From Papiliotrema nemorosa (Eukaryota; Basidiomycota; Tremellomycetes; Tremellales; Rhynchogastremaceae): a stretch of 64,000 bases of DNA. The translations under genes and the position numbers were made by a program. Shown piece after piece: positions 38,977 to 50,138 of the stretch; position 1 is the first letter of the stretch, and each line of letters opens with the position of its first letter. The notes beneath the pieces are model-generated. The model made no database searches and was not told the DNA's origin. It worked only from the letters and a program-made list of their open reading frames with translations. The DNA is taken from NCBI GenBank assembly GCA_032158125.1, contig JASKOT010000015.1, forward strand, positions 310,001-374,000, read 5' to 3'.

Positions 38977-39878
38977 CTTGGCCGGCCGCAATGGCGCAAT
39001 GGAGGGAGGGGGTTTAGGGAGATTTTGAGTCGTCACGTATCTATACCGTTCAAGACTGAGCGCGGGATTGTCCAACTCATCTGATCGTCATTCGCATCGG
39101 AATGATCGCCCAAGCGCAGAATTTACGACCCAAGTCTCGAGCCAAGGCGGATGCTAGATGTCAGATGAGGGATAAGAGGGTATGTGCGACGGTCGTAAAC
39201 CCCCGGGCGAATCGTCAGATCTGCGTCTCTCCCCCCCCTTGTCTCGTACGTTCCGCGTCGTCTCGTCTCGGTATCCGGTTTCGGTCAAAAGGGGTAAAGG
39301 ACCTCGAGGTCCTCTGCTTGACTTCCGTTTTGTCCTAGAATGACGCGATATCTACCTCGCCATGGGTCGTCGAGCAATGCGATGCGATGTGTTTCGTGTT
39401 AGATGCCATCTACAAGTACCTGCGCATCTCGGACCATATGGGTTTCGTCCATCACCGAACCCACCCCCTCCCAGGGCCTGGACCCCCGCGCCGTCATTAG
39501 TCACGAGAAATTGTAATCACCCCCGCATCACCCTGATTACAAAAATATCTAATCTACCACCTATCACTCGACGATTCTCTCTACGGGTATACTCGAGTAC
39601 CATGGCATGCAAAGCATTCGTGCAAAAGGTCCGATACATACATCCGATGCACTTGCTGATGGGCAGTGCTGGCAGGGCACCATCAGTAAGAAGGGTAGGT
39701 GGTCTTCAACGCTTTGAACTCTGCCTTGACAGCCCGCACGACAGTCCAAGAACCCGACAGACCTCACCTACCTTAAATTACCCCAGTGCAATGCTGATCC
39801 TCCTCAGGACACGATGGGACTGTGCTTCCACATGTTAGCATATACCCCTACCCAATCGGCACAAGGCTGATCAGGTAG
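38977..39878. promoter_or_regulatory. Divergent Arf-GEF/thioesterase region with GATTACAA dyad
   Basis: TTGTAATC at 39511-39518 and GATTACAA at 39535-39542 form a perfect 8-bp inverted repeat with a 16-nt spacer, the same word clustered upstream of TRK1. The right part (39602-39878) holds ATGs and splice-like sites that may be 5' exons of the thioesterase. The left part may hold a 5' exon of the Arf-GEF. No other gene seen. Confidence 0.4.
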
Positions 39879-40409
39879 ATGAGGATATTGACTGCTCGAC
39901 CGGGATATATCAAGACTTCCCTCAAGATTGAACAACAGCACGTCAACAACCACAATGTCCGTTATACATCACTGCATGAGATTCGCAGAGAGTCATGATG
40001 GAGCTGATAAAGTAGACTATCCATGGAGGCGCTATATTATCCATGACGGATACGGTGACTTCCCTCGCCATCTCCACGCTTGGGTATACGGCACCCACCG
40101 GGGTATCAGTGAACATCTCTACGGAATTCGTCAGACCAGGAGGCAAGGTGGGCGATGAGATCGTAGGTATAGGCGAGATAGTCAAGATGGGTCAGTGTGA
40201 TCGTTCCCTTTGAAAGTGGTCACTTGTCGCTCGGCTGATGTATAGGCCGGACGATGGCGTATACAAAGGTCAATTTTTATACACCCGACGACAAGGTGGT
40301 AGCGTTTGGTTCTCATACAAAGTACATGGCCACGGCGAAACAGACCACTTCATTCAGTACGGATGGGGAGACTGAGCAGCCGATAGACGCGACCAAGGCA
40401 AAGTTGTAA
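39879..40409 (+). CDS. Hotdog-fold acyl-CoA thioesterase (ACOT13/PaaI-like)
   Basis: Predicted to hydrolyse acyl-CoA thioesters; small homo-oligomeric 4HBT enzyme. Joined exons give MRILTARPGYIKTSLKIEQQ, then HVNNHNTIHGGAILSMTDT (the HGG..S..D active-site helix), TVTSLAISTLGYTAPTGVSV, NISTEFVRPGGKVGDEIVGI, GEIVKMGRTMAYTKVNFYTP and GSHTKYMATAK, matching ACOT13 (LHGG, SVDM.ITYM.P, GKTLAFT.V, GRHTKH). Two introns are supported: about 39957-40015 (GTCCGT..AAAGTAG), and one splitting a Gly codon before RTMAY. The start is uncertain: the ATG at 39879 directly follows a possible acceptor (CTGATCAG/GTAG), and related proteins have about 40 more N-terminal residues, so 5' exons in 39602-39870 are likely. 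Confidence 0.78.
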
Positions 40410-40560
40410 TGTATACACTGCTGTGCATCTTGTCCTAGTTACAATACAACCGGAAGCGTGACACATACTAATTATAATGCCATACAACACATTCCTGGGC
40501 ATTGATCATACCCCGTGTCCCTGCACCCCACTTCCCCTGGACCGCATCGAGCATCGTCGA

Positions 40561-43500
40561 TCAAACATCCTCGTCACTGTCCACACCATCCTCCTGCCTT
40601 GTAGAAGCGCGGTCGGGTCTCACCCCAAAGGACAACCTCATCTGACCCCCTTGACCCTCTCGCATCCCTTTCATAGCCTCCCGCTTCTTCCGTTCTTTCC
40701 TCGCTAGGGCGAGTTTGAGCATTTGTCCAATGTTGACATGTATATGGGATAATTCCGTCTTGTTCACGTAATCTTTAGCCTTGCTAAAACCTTTGATCTC
40801 TGGGCCAATCAGCCTTTTATCCCGCAGCATCCCGTAAGAGCAGACTCACGGATCTTGTTTGCCGCCTTGATGATCATATTCCGGAACTCTTGTATCTTCT
40901 TCTCCATACTCGGCCCCAGCTGATCCATCAAGGCATTGATGTTGACCACCGATTCGCTGAAAAGAGTAATCAAATGTCGTATAGCAACGTGATCCGGACT
41001 TTCAGCCGTGATCGCTTCGTAGATAATCGCGATACCCTCTTCGACGAGATCCAAAGAGGGCACTTTATCGTACACACGGTCCGGCTAACATTAACTTTGT
41101 TGCGCGAAATCCGTCTGACTCACCTCACTGAGAGATCCAGAGCAAAGACAACCGATCGCAAACCACGGCATGACAGCTTGACCAAACTGTGTCCTCCTCC
41201 CAATGTTGAGCAACACCTGAGCGCGAGCATTGAGCGGCATCTTGAGCTTTTCCGCTGAAAGCTCAAGTTGCCGCGCGATGGTGATCGGCAGAGTCTTCAG
41301 GGCTTGCAGCCAATTCCAGATACTACACAGCGCTCGATCAATTATCATCTTGACGCAAGGAGAGGTCGAGCCATCGGTCGCCAGTAGAAGCAACATCTGC
41401 GCGTAGGTGACTACCTGTTCCGCACACCTGCCGTCAGCCGATCTGCCCACAATCGATGTGCCGTTTCATTCACTCGTTTGCAGCACTGTTCTCGATCATC
41501 TCGCAAGCCAGCAAGCACGCCTCTTCGAGCTGCAAGGTCACGTGTGCAGGGATCACCAAAGGGTTTGCAGGGGCGGTGATCAACTCTGGAGTCATGCCGA
41601 AACGAAGAAGAAGCGGATAAACGAGATCCCATCCCCTCAGAGCGGCGCCTCCGTGTAATGACGGGCAGAGTTTGATGACCGTTCTAGATGCAGCAAAACG
41701 GTCTTTCGGGTACTGCAGCGTGAGAGCTGTGAGACGAGTCAGCTTCGTCCTGGTGCAATTCGAAGATCAGATTTACCCTTGTTAAAGGCCCATCTCAGCA
41801 AAGCTTCGGTGTACCCGGGCGTCCCCGTAACGCATTGCAAGGTCTGTGGCAGAGTAAGCAGCGAAGATACCTCTGAGGGGGCTAGATGTCAGCGGAAGAA
41901 ACCCGGCCTAACCTACTATTCCTTCGAATGGCTTCTAGGATAAGCCTGCCAAAGATGTTGTCCGCGGCGACGTCGGGCCATTCGATCTCCGCGCCTTCCC
42001 GAGTCCCATCAAACACCGAGACTTCTGGAAGCCAGAAACCAGTCCAAGGGAGATCTTGCTGCTCATGCGAACCCATCTCGTCCAGTAGATCCTGGTCAAC
42101 CATGTCCGCGGGCAGATCTTGCGCCACTGCATTCAAATCCAACTCTGCGTTGTCGTTGGTAGCAGACCGTTCGTCGATGCTGTCTGGAGTGGGATACGAC
42201 TTTGCCGCTTCATCATCTAACGCTCTGAGGAGATACTCCGCATTTTGACCAGCATCGCCCTTCCGTGTGGCTCTTCTATGTTCTCTGAGAAGTTTGGCAA
42301 GCGGGTTGTCTTCCGAGGTTTTTGTGGGCGCAGGAAGCTTGATTTTGGGCTGAGCACAAGGCGGTAGCTTTTTTTCGGGCTCCGATGTTATACTGTCGCC
42401 GCGATATCTGATTGTTCAGTGCTAAGCAAGGTTTAGTGAGTATGCGGCAACGCACCTCGCAAGATCCCCCAAATCACAGAGATCATCCTGACTGCTCATC
42501 TCATCCAAAGCTCTCATTGCCGCCTCCTCCTGCTTCAACCGTTCTGCTCGGGCTTCTTCAGCTTCTCTAAGATGCCTCTTGCGCATCTCGTCGGCTTCCA
42601 GCTTGATCTTTTCAAGGTCAATCACCGGTGGCGGTCTTGCTTGACGCTTCGCCGGTGATTCGGCATCGCTTTGACTGGACGAGGGACGCTTTAAAGGGTT
42701 GGAGCTCGGTGAAGCGACAAGGGTTGCGGTGCCGGAAGGAGATGCGCCAGCGTCGCCCTCGTTGGTTGCAATTGAATCTGGCTGATTGGACTCTTGCTCT
42801 TGCGGGTTGTCAGGTTCGATTACTTCCGTAGCTTCTTCTCCCAAAACACCGAAATCATAGTCTGCCCATTCTGCCAGCTGCACAATAAGCCTGCGGAACA
42901 GGAGACAAAGGATCTGAGAGGAGCTCACCAGATCGACCTCTTCTTCTTCTTCGATGATCTCCGCTTCTACTGGGAGTGGCATTCCCGGTTCAACTTCCTC
43001 CATCTCTCTATCTGCTGTCAAGTGCTCCATGTTCTCCGCGTCCACTTGCATGAGAGGCGATGATGAATTCGTACCGGCACCAGCCGCGTTTCTATCGGAC
43101 GAGTCTAGCGAAGTCAGCGAGCTTGACGCGCTACTCTTTTCCAATGATCTCCTGTTCTGCGGCTCGAGATCGCGGTTGATCGATGTCCTACGAGCAGTGG
43201 GGCTTTGGTCGACGGCCCGAGGTCGTTGACCTAAAGTGGGTTGAGTGCCTCTCTGAGTCGGCCAGCTGGGAGAGTCCAGCAAGGGGATCACATAGGTACC
43301 AGGATTAGGTCGAGCTCGTTTGGGCCGGTCAGGGTGCGCCTGCGGAGCCGACTTATTGCGCGTTCTGAAGGAAGGATCTGAATCGCGAGGCTTGAGCACT
43401 GGAACGGTGCTGTTCCTTTTTGGGACTTGTGAGGAGGAAGGGAGTCGAGTCGTCGGGGGTCGCGTCGGGCTTTCCTGGGATGCGGTAGGAATAGGCACAG

Positions 43501-44788
43501 GTGTTCGACCTTCTCGAATATCCCTCGAGAGCGCTCTGCCTATCCGCGGAGTGCCATCGTCCGCTCTTTTTTTGTGTGATCCGAAAGCTCCACCTTTCCG
43601 TTGTAGCCCGGCTTGCGTAGATGATATCTTGACGGGACTCTGTGAACGAGATTGGGACAGGTGAGATCGTTGAGGGTAAGCAGTTTCTGGCTGTCGTCCC
43701 GAGCTTTGCGGCTTGAGCACTGATGTTGATGAGGCAAGACGTCCGAGAGCCTGATTTGTTGTCCCTTTGACTGGGCTGAGAGATTGCGATTGATCCTTGA
43801 CGTTTCGTCTAGCGGTGGTGATCGAGTCGTGACGGTCGAAGGAGCCAGTCCCTGGCTGCGCCTTCTTATGTGGGCTGAGACCGGGAGCTTCATCCTCTGG
43901 ATCCTGCGAACTCTCCAGCCAAGTGGGACGAGCGGGAACTAAACGAGGTGTGATGGTGGATGGTCCCGCTTCGGAAACACGCATGGGCCGCTCCGGTGAT
44001 CTGGCCTCGAAGGTGGGTTCGGCGAGACTTGTGACCCGTCGCGATTCATTGATATACCGTGGAGCCTGCTGGGATGGTGCTCGAACATCTGACGTTGGGA
44101 GGGAAGATGTACTGGGCATCGGATTGCGGGTGGGAGGTATACTAGCGGGTGGACGCTCATCGATCCGCGTGACGCTCTTGCGCTGGGTGAGGTTACCCGA
44201 CGATTGCGTCTTGCGAGCAATAAATGAGGCAGATAGAGAGGCAACGCCAGGCGGTAGAAGATCTCTAGTCCTCTGCGTCGATATAGCCACACCGGTTCTT
44301 CCGGAAGAAGGGAGCTTGGAGGAAGCAGTCTCCAGTCGTTTTGGCTTAACACTTACTTGGCTCGCCGTGCCAGGTCTATTCCTCCTTGCTTCCAACTTGG
44401 AGCGATGCTTCGGAGCATGATGGCTTGTATGTGGCCGATCCATTCTTCCGTTGACGAATAGATGATCTATCCCTTCCAGAGAGGTAATGGACGATTCGTC
44501 TGTGATGACCACGGGATCTTTGGCCGTTCCTTCCACTCTGGCTTTCCGTGTAAGATCGGATTGCTTGCCCTGACCTTTCCGGTTGGTAGCTCGAGGACGA
44601 GACGCAGGTCGACGGGATATACCTGTGGATGGTCCAGGTTGATCGTCGTCAGAATCTGGAACGAGGATGATAGTCGGGCTGACAGGTCTGCGAACGGTTG
44701 CAGAGGGACCGGGTCGTATTCCAGATGAGAAGGAGAGATTGGCGTTTGTAGGAGACGGTCGAATGGAGTGCTCCGAGTCGAACTCCAT
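40561..44788 (-). CDS. Large protein of unknown function, disordered N-half, helical C-half
   Basis: Not recognised with confidence. The start MEFDSEHSIRPSPTNANLSF (44788) begins a first exon of about 620 residues that is Ser/Pro/Arg-rich and disordered. It contains ILVPDSDDDQPGPS, a SUMO-interaction-like IILVPDSDDD motif, and nuclear-type basic runs (RPKRARPNPG, SPAKRQARPP). A charged helix (IDLEKIKLEADEMRKRH..AERLKQEEAA) is followed by NPLAKLLREHRRATRKG and many short exons. These encode a predicted all-helical region (RWAFNKALTLQYPKDRF; IPAHVTLQLEEACLLA; WNWLQALKTLPITIARQLEL; SLDLVEEGIAIIYEAI) and a basic end (KLALARKERKKREAMKG) with acidic DSDEDV. The layout recalls the CANIN/SLF2-Nse6 proteins of the Smc5-Smc6 complex, but this is a weak guess. 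Confidence 0.6.
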
Positions 44789-45139
44789 GCCGAGGAGTGG
44801 GACCGCTATAGCATTTCAGGTTGACGATATAGATGGACAATAACAATAGAAGGCAGACGCGAAGGTGGAGGCTAGAGGGAAGGGCCGGCAAAAAGTGCCA
44901 CATAGGGACAACGCCGGTGACCCCCCTCTGGACGTGTCGGGATTCCCCGCTCTCATGGCCAGGCCTCTCTCTGTGCTACGTCACTACGTCATCATCCCTT
45001 CCCCCCTTTTGCCGCACGGTCCCATGGAATCCTTCCTCTCCCCTTCCCATCTGCCGGTTCTTTTCTCTCTGACAACTTTTACAACAACACCTGCATCCTC
45101 TAATCGTGATCACCCCCATCAAACCCCTCACACTCAATC
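44789..45139. promoter_or_regulatory. Divergent promoter with paired TACGTCA sites
   Basis: TACGTCA occurs at 44977-44983 and 44985-44991 in direct repeat (8-bp period), a CRE/ATF-type bZIP half-site pair 150-165 bp upstream of the OM14-like start. A CT-rich leader follows (44995-45070). No gene seen in this 351-bp spacer. Confidence 0.45.
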
Positions 45140-46551
45140 ATGACCTGGGCCGACGTCGCTTCCCACAACAGTGAGCCGAACCTACACAGGAGTCCCTCGA
45201 CATCGCTGACAATGGACAGTCCCCGAGGGTGAGATGCCCAAACCGGATCCTAACCTTGCCGATGGACACTTCTCAGGCGAGACTGAACCAGAGACTACCC
45301 TAGACCACAAGGTAGAGCTACCACGTCCAATTGGCGCCGGAGATGGCTCACACTCAGATCAACGTCCTCCCAGCTGGAACCGACCCAGAGCACCCTTCTT
45401 TCAAAGTTACATCGACCGAGAAGCCCACCCCTGTCCCCACTCAAATCCACCCCGCTCCCGAGTACGAACCTCACACCTCCGAAGTCGCTCCTCAACCCAC
45501 CGATGCGCCTCCCAAGAGTGAAATTCACATTCCTCAAAGCGGAGCCGAATGGGAGGCAAAGGCGAAATCCGCCGAGAAGAAGACGAAAGAGACGGCAAAC
45601 GAGGTAGAGAAGAACGCCAAGGAGACTGGAGCGAAGGTTGAGAAGAAGGCAGAGGAGCTCGGTGACAAGGCTGAGAAGAAGGCCGAGGAGTTTGGCGCGC
45701 AAGCAAAGGAGACTGGAAAGGATTTGGAGAAAAAGGCAAAGGCTGCTGGACGAGATTTGGAGAAGAAGGGCAACGAGCTCAAGAAGAAGGCTCAGGTGGG
45801 TGTAGTGATACGCAAGGGAGCTCGTACTAATTCTTCAGGCAGAGCTGGAAGAGGCCGAGAACAAGCTTGGTCCATACTGGGAGAAGACTAAAGATGTCGT
45901 TCTCCGACCCGGTACTCTTGGTGGTTTGATGGGTGTCGGTACGTAGATTTAATCAATCAAGAGGAGTTCCGGCTGACTTTCCAGTCAACGTCGGTATTCT
46001 TGGTACACTGGGTTACTTTGCCTACACTCGACGAGATCAACCTTGGGACAGGCGTATCGTCGGTGGAGCCGCTGCTGGTACATTGGCTCTCTTTGGTCTT
46101 GAGGGGTGAGCGAGATCGCCTGGTGGTGACCGTGGGCTGACGGACTAAGTTACGTGACCGAGTCATACTTGAACACTCCAGAGGGCCGTGAAGAGGCTGA
46201 GCGGGCCAAGCGAGAGGGATCACGAGCCTACCTACAAGCTAAGGAGGTCATTCTCCGACCCGGTGTCTTTGGTGGTCTTGCCGGAGCTAGTGAGCCCTTT
46301 GATGTCAGGTCAGGCTGGACAGCTGACATTCTAGTCAACATTGCTGTTTTGGGTACAGTCGGATACTTTAGCTACAAGAACTGGAACAAGATTTGGGATC
46401 CTCGAATTGTCTCTGCTGTCACCATTGGTCTGGTCGGACTGAGCGGTCTTGAGGGGTGAGCCTCATCAATGCTTGACACGATGTGAACGGTGCTGATGGT
46501 AGTTACGCCGGCAAGACATACGTTGACAAGGAGCTGCCCAAGCGCAAATAA
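45140..46551 (+). CDS. OM14-like outer mitochondrial membrane protein with duplicated membrane module
   Basis: The start MTWADVASHN joins IPEGEMPKPDPNLADGHFSG. A Pro-rich part is followed by a long Lys/Glu/Ala amphipathic coiled segment (EKKTKETANEVEKNAKETGA and similar 11-mer-like units, LEA-like). Then come two copies of a module: VVLRPGTLGGLMGV-VNVGILGTLGYFAYTRR..PWDRRIVGG..LFGLEGY and VILRPGVFGGLAGA-INIAVLGTVGYFSYKNW..WDPRIVSA..LSGLEGY, each with two hydrophobic helices. It ends KELPKRK. The RPG..GGL..VN..LG..GY pattern matches, from memory, the OM14 C-terminal domain of fungal outer-membrane proteins. A frame change near 45312 is a 46-nt intron (GTAGAG..ACTCAG). Introns in the two modules have equal phases and equal exon length (121 nt). 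Confidence 0.75.
45940..46502 (+). repeat. Tandem exon duplication in the OM14-like gene
   Basis: Two introns of 45 nt (45940-45984 and 46290-46334, both phase 1, both acceptors followed by TCAAC) precede two 121-nt exons (45985-46105 and 46335-46455). Both exons end at the same GAGGG/GTGAG donor in phase 2, followed by introns of 44 and 47 nt and a shared TTAC resumption. The encoded modules are similar but diverged. Confidence 0.85.
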
Positions 46552-47179
46552 TCCACCTAGTGGTGTAATGGGCGGGCTAGACGTTGATCTCTGAAGTGCG
46601 GGGATCTGGGTACCTTGAGAGACGTCGATGTCTGAGTGGGCCTGGTGGTGTTTTGTGGGCGATGAGACACCACTCGAATGTAGCAATCGTGGCCTGGTTC
46701 TTGGATACATATACCTATATACGAGACTGTGGACATGCAAGTGTATCACTATGCGAGGATGGGTTCGCTGTTGGGTATGGTTATCTTGTCCTTTCAAGCC
46801 TCTTCACGTCACTCTGACTCGTCCAATAATGAAGAGCAGAGAGGGTGTTATCGTAATTTCAACCATGTCCCCCAGAAAGGCTGGGCGTCCCGTCGTATTT
46901 CGACCCCGAGACATTTCGAACCTTTCCCATTGGGACTCTTCTGACAATTCAACCTCGTATCACTTCGACTCGGCGCTTACTCTCGTTTGCTGGCCAGGAT
47001 ACACGACTCTTGGTTATTCTCAACGACGTGTCGAGGTAGGAGCGTGAATCGGCGAACAAAGCTTCACCTCTGGCGGGCGACGGGCGAGCTTCACTCGACC
47101 GCCCTCTGACATTGCAGACCTTCCACCACACCTTGGTCCACTGATACCTTTCCACCCCATCCCGTCCTCCACAGGTGTC
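46552..47179. other. Spacer between OM14-like gene and GT61 gene
   Basis: 628 bp in tandem orientation. The left half should be 3' untranslated sequence. The right half becomes CT-rich before the ATG at 47180, as in other leaders. Several overlapping open frames here lack family matches or splice support. Confidence 0.4.
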
Positions 47180-49367
47180 ATGGCACTTGCTAGATTGCTA
47201 GGAACCGCAAACACATCACCGCCTCGATCACCGCATACCGCACCTGCAGGATACTTTGACGCCGCCTTTCCCCCTTCTTCGACATCTTCATCGTCTTCTG
47301 GGTTTTCACGAATCATGTCGGGGATATTCCGACCTACACGTAGAGACCTACTCTTGTGTTTACTCACCTTATCATTCTCGTACCTCCTCTTCTCGTCCCC
47401 TCCAACTTCCGACCCTGTGACACATCCTCATTCCTCCCCTTCACCTCATGCAGCCTCTATAGGTGGAGGAGCAGTAAAGGGCGGAGGAGGAGGAAAGTGG
47501 GTTCCGTGGACTGGGATATTTCGTTCAGGGGATAAATGTCTCCCTTCTTCTTCTCAAGCGCAATTCTCAGAATTATCCTTTACGGATTCGGTCAGGCCGC
47601 ACGGCGTTCAGGGGATGGATGATTTATTGAATGGGGCCGGCTTGGGAGTTGGGGTGGATGCAGCTGCGGGATCTGGATCAAAGTGGCTAGTAGGAGAAGA
47701 GGATGAGGACGATGAGGATGTGATTGTGCCCGTCCAGGGAGAAACAGTGATGAAGGCTCATCAACCCGGTTGGACGATTTTCGATCAGTTGTACCTCTAC
47801 AATGGGAGTTATTACGTCGTGACGTGAGTGAGGCTTCGGTCTGGGAGGTGTCGAGAAGGGCGGAGAAACAAGCCTCCGTTGTGGAAGATGGAAGCTGATG
47901 AGGCAGACAGGATAAGAGGAGATGGCCTGAGTTGAGATATCTCACCTCGACGGGACTGCCAGCTATACCTGGGAATGGAGAGGAGAGAGAACCTAAGGGT
48001 CATGAGGTAGGTACTGCTAGTCTGACTGATCAAACTGGAAGGAAGGAAAATTGACTGGGTAGATCTTGTTCATCACCCCGTTGGAAGCTGCCAAACTGTG
48101 GGGACCGAGAGTGTACCGTATGGAGGGGATGACATGGCTGTTCAACGATGGACAGTGTAAGTGGATCGGAAGTATGGATGGGTTGAAGCTGACTTTCCAG
48201 TTATCGACCACTACTACCATTTTGCGGCAGAGCTCTTGATGGGTACATGGAGGACGTATGCTTCGTTGGATCCGGATATCACCGCGCAGGGGATCACAAA
48301 GCTCCCACCGCCTCGTCGGATCTGGTTTCTGCATCAACATGTCGAAGAGTGGTAAGTCGCCCGACAGGCTGGTGCTCGCCATCCATTGTACTGACGTCTA
48401 GGCGGGACAAACCAAAGTTCAACCCTACCATCCTTTTCAACCTCTTCCCTTCGACCGCTATACTCTACCCAGAGGATTTCGCAGATTTGGCAAACTCCAC
48501 GTCGTCCAACGAGCCTAGCGCATTTGTCATGGACCGAGCACTCCTCGCAGACCGTTCGGCAGCTTTCCGAACAACCATCGTGGGATCTACGGCACGTACA
48601 GTGGCAGGTGCATCTTTGGTGGGAACAGCTTCTAGGTGGTGGTGGGAACCTATCCGGCGACAGATGCTGCGATACGCTGGGGTTTCGGAGGAGATTCTCG
48701 ATAGGAGTTTGGAGGGCTACGGTGCCATAGACCCAGTCTCGATGATTGGAGGATCGCTCGGTCCTGGTGTCTCCAACTTGGAACCTCTTGCCCCGCAAGG
48801 GACGTATACGCCCGTGGTCACCTACATCTCGAGACAGGGCTCTAGAAGACATCTCAAAGCCGCGTCACATGACGCTTTGGTCAAGGCTCTGACGGAGAGG
48901 TCGAAGAAGCTCGGGTTCGAGCTGGTCATTGTCGAAGCGGAGAGAATGACCAAGGAGGAGCAGTTTGCCTTGGCTGGGAGGACGACTGTGCGTCACGGAT
49001 TTACATTCGAGTGTCACTGGAATGCTGACATTCAGATTATGCTGGGTGTGCATGGTAATGGTCTGACGCATCTCATATGGATGCCAGCGACACCCCGAAC
49101 TGCAGTCATCGAGATGTATATCGCCGGTGGTTTCGCCCCAGACTGTGAGTTGACAACCGCTGGAAAGCTACCAATTGCTCATGTGAAGACCAATGGACAG
49201 CGCACGCACTCGGAATGAAGCACTTTGGAGTTGCCAAAGATATAGTCTACACGTCGCCAAACTTGCCGGAGATTGCCTATCCCGAGGGTTTCCACGGGAC
49301 AGAGATTGAGATTGACGCAAAGGTCGTGGCGGATATAGTGGAGGATAGGTTGACGGGCAGGAGATAG
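47180..49367 (+). CDS. GT61-family glycosyltransferase (DUF563/EOGT-like), type II membrane
   Basis: Probable Golgi/ER enzyme adding xylose or GlcNAc-type sugars. The start MALARLLGTANTSPPRSPH gives a cytosolic tail, a membrane anchor DLLLCLLTLSFSYLLFSS (about residues 55-73), a Gly/Ser stem with an acidic run (EEDEDDEDVIV), then the catalytic part. There it shows FDQLYLYNGSYYVVT, VIDHYYHFAAELLMGTWRTY (YYHF..E, typical of GT61), a YISRQGSRRHL segment (the Y.SR...RR motif), and LGVHGNGLTHLIWMP, the GVHG.GL.N-type nucleotide-sugar motif. The end, across the last intron, is GMKHFGVAKDIVYTSPNLPE to VEDRLTGRR and stop 49367. Acceptor unknown; wall or capsule xylosylation is an inference from the lineage. 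Confidence 0.84.
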
Positions 49368-50138
49368 GTTGGACAGTATGAGTCTTGGTAGCATATTGGC
49401 CAATTGATTCTGGGCTCTTTGGGTCGTTAGGTTAGCTAGACTTTGCATGCTATCGGCTCGGTTAGCTCGGTGACTGCATGGGACGTAACAAAGGGGCGCC
49501 CTGTGCCGACCTCACTCTGAATGTCGTTGCGCTGCGTGGATTGCCGACGCAATTCTAGTTCGTGCCCTGGCGTTTGCATCCGTCTCAATGTAGGCACCAC
49601 GTGAGGGAAGTTGGTCTAGATCCCCCCCACCTATTCATAGACGTCATACGCCCCCGTCAGGTACGACTCTTCCAAATTGCGCAGTCACCCCTCTAGGGAC
49701 TCCAGAGTGGCCCCTCCACTGATTCGCCGCTGTTGTCCCGATCGATGCCCACCTCCCACTCCCCATCTGTCCATCTTCTGCCAAGGCTTCCCTATTGCCC
49801 CCGCTGGTCACGACGATCACCAGAGTTGGGCCATCTGGGCTTGCAACCCCGCGCCCTTCCCGTCGCCCCTCTGCTCTGCTGCTGTTTCTGCCGAGAATCG
49901 AGGTGGAAATGGCGTAATCGGGCGTTCTGGTGGTGGAATTGCAACCCTCCTTACGTGCCTCTCAAACGCGCCAGACGGCTCATTTTTGAGTAACTCTTAT
50001 TGCGCAGCACCCTCTGCCCATCGCGACTTGGACCATATATAACCCAGCTCACTGCCCCCATCAAGTCCTTTCCCCAACTTCACTCTCTCGTATTCACTAA
50101 ACTCCTACCTTACCCGTTTCCCCATCACCCCTGCCAAA
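49368..50138. promoter_or_regulatory. Fasciclin-gene promoter with TATA box
   Basis: 771-bp spacer. TATATAA at 50036-50042 lies 97 bp upstream of the ATG, followed by a long CT-rich leader, a strong-promoter layout. CACGTG near 49601 and a GACGTCAT (CRE-like) near 49641 are candidate sites. No gene is seen. Confidence 0.5.

Noticed and set aside
45234..45400. Frameshift in the OM14-like gene
   Set aside because: A 46-nt intron (GTAGAG..ACTCAG) joins LDHK to INVLPAG in frame.
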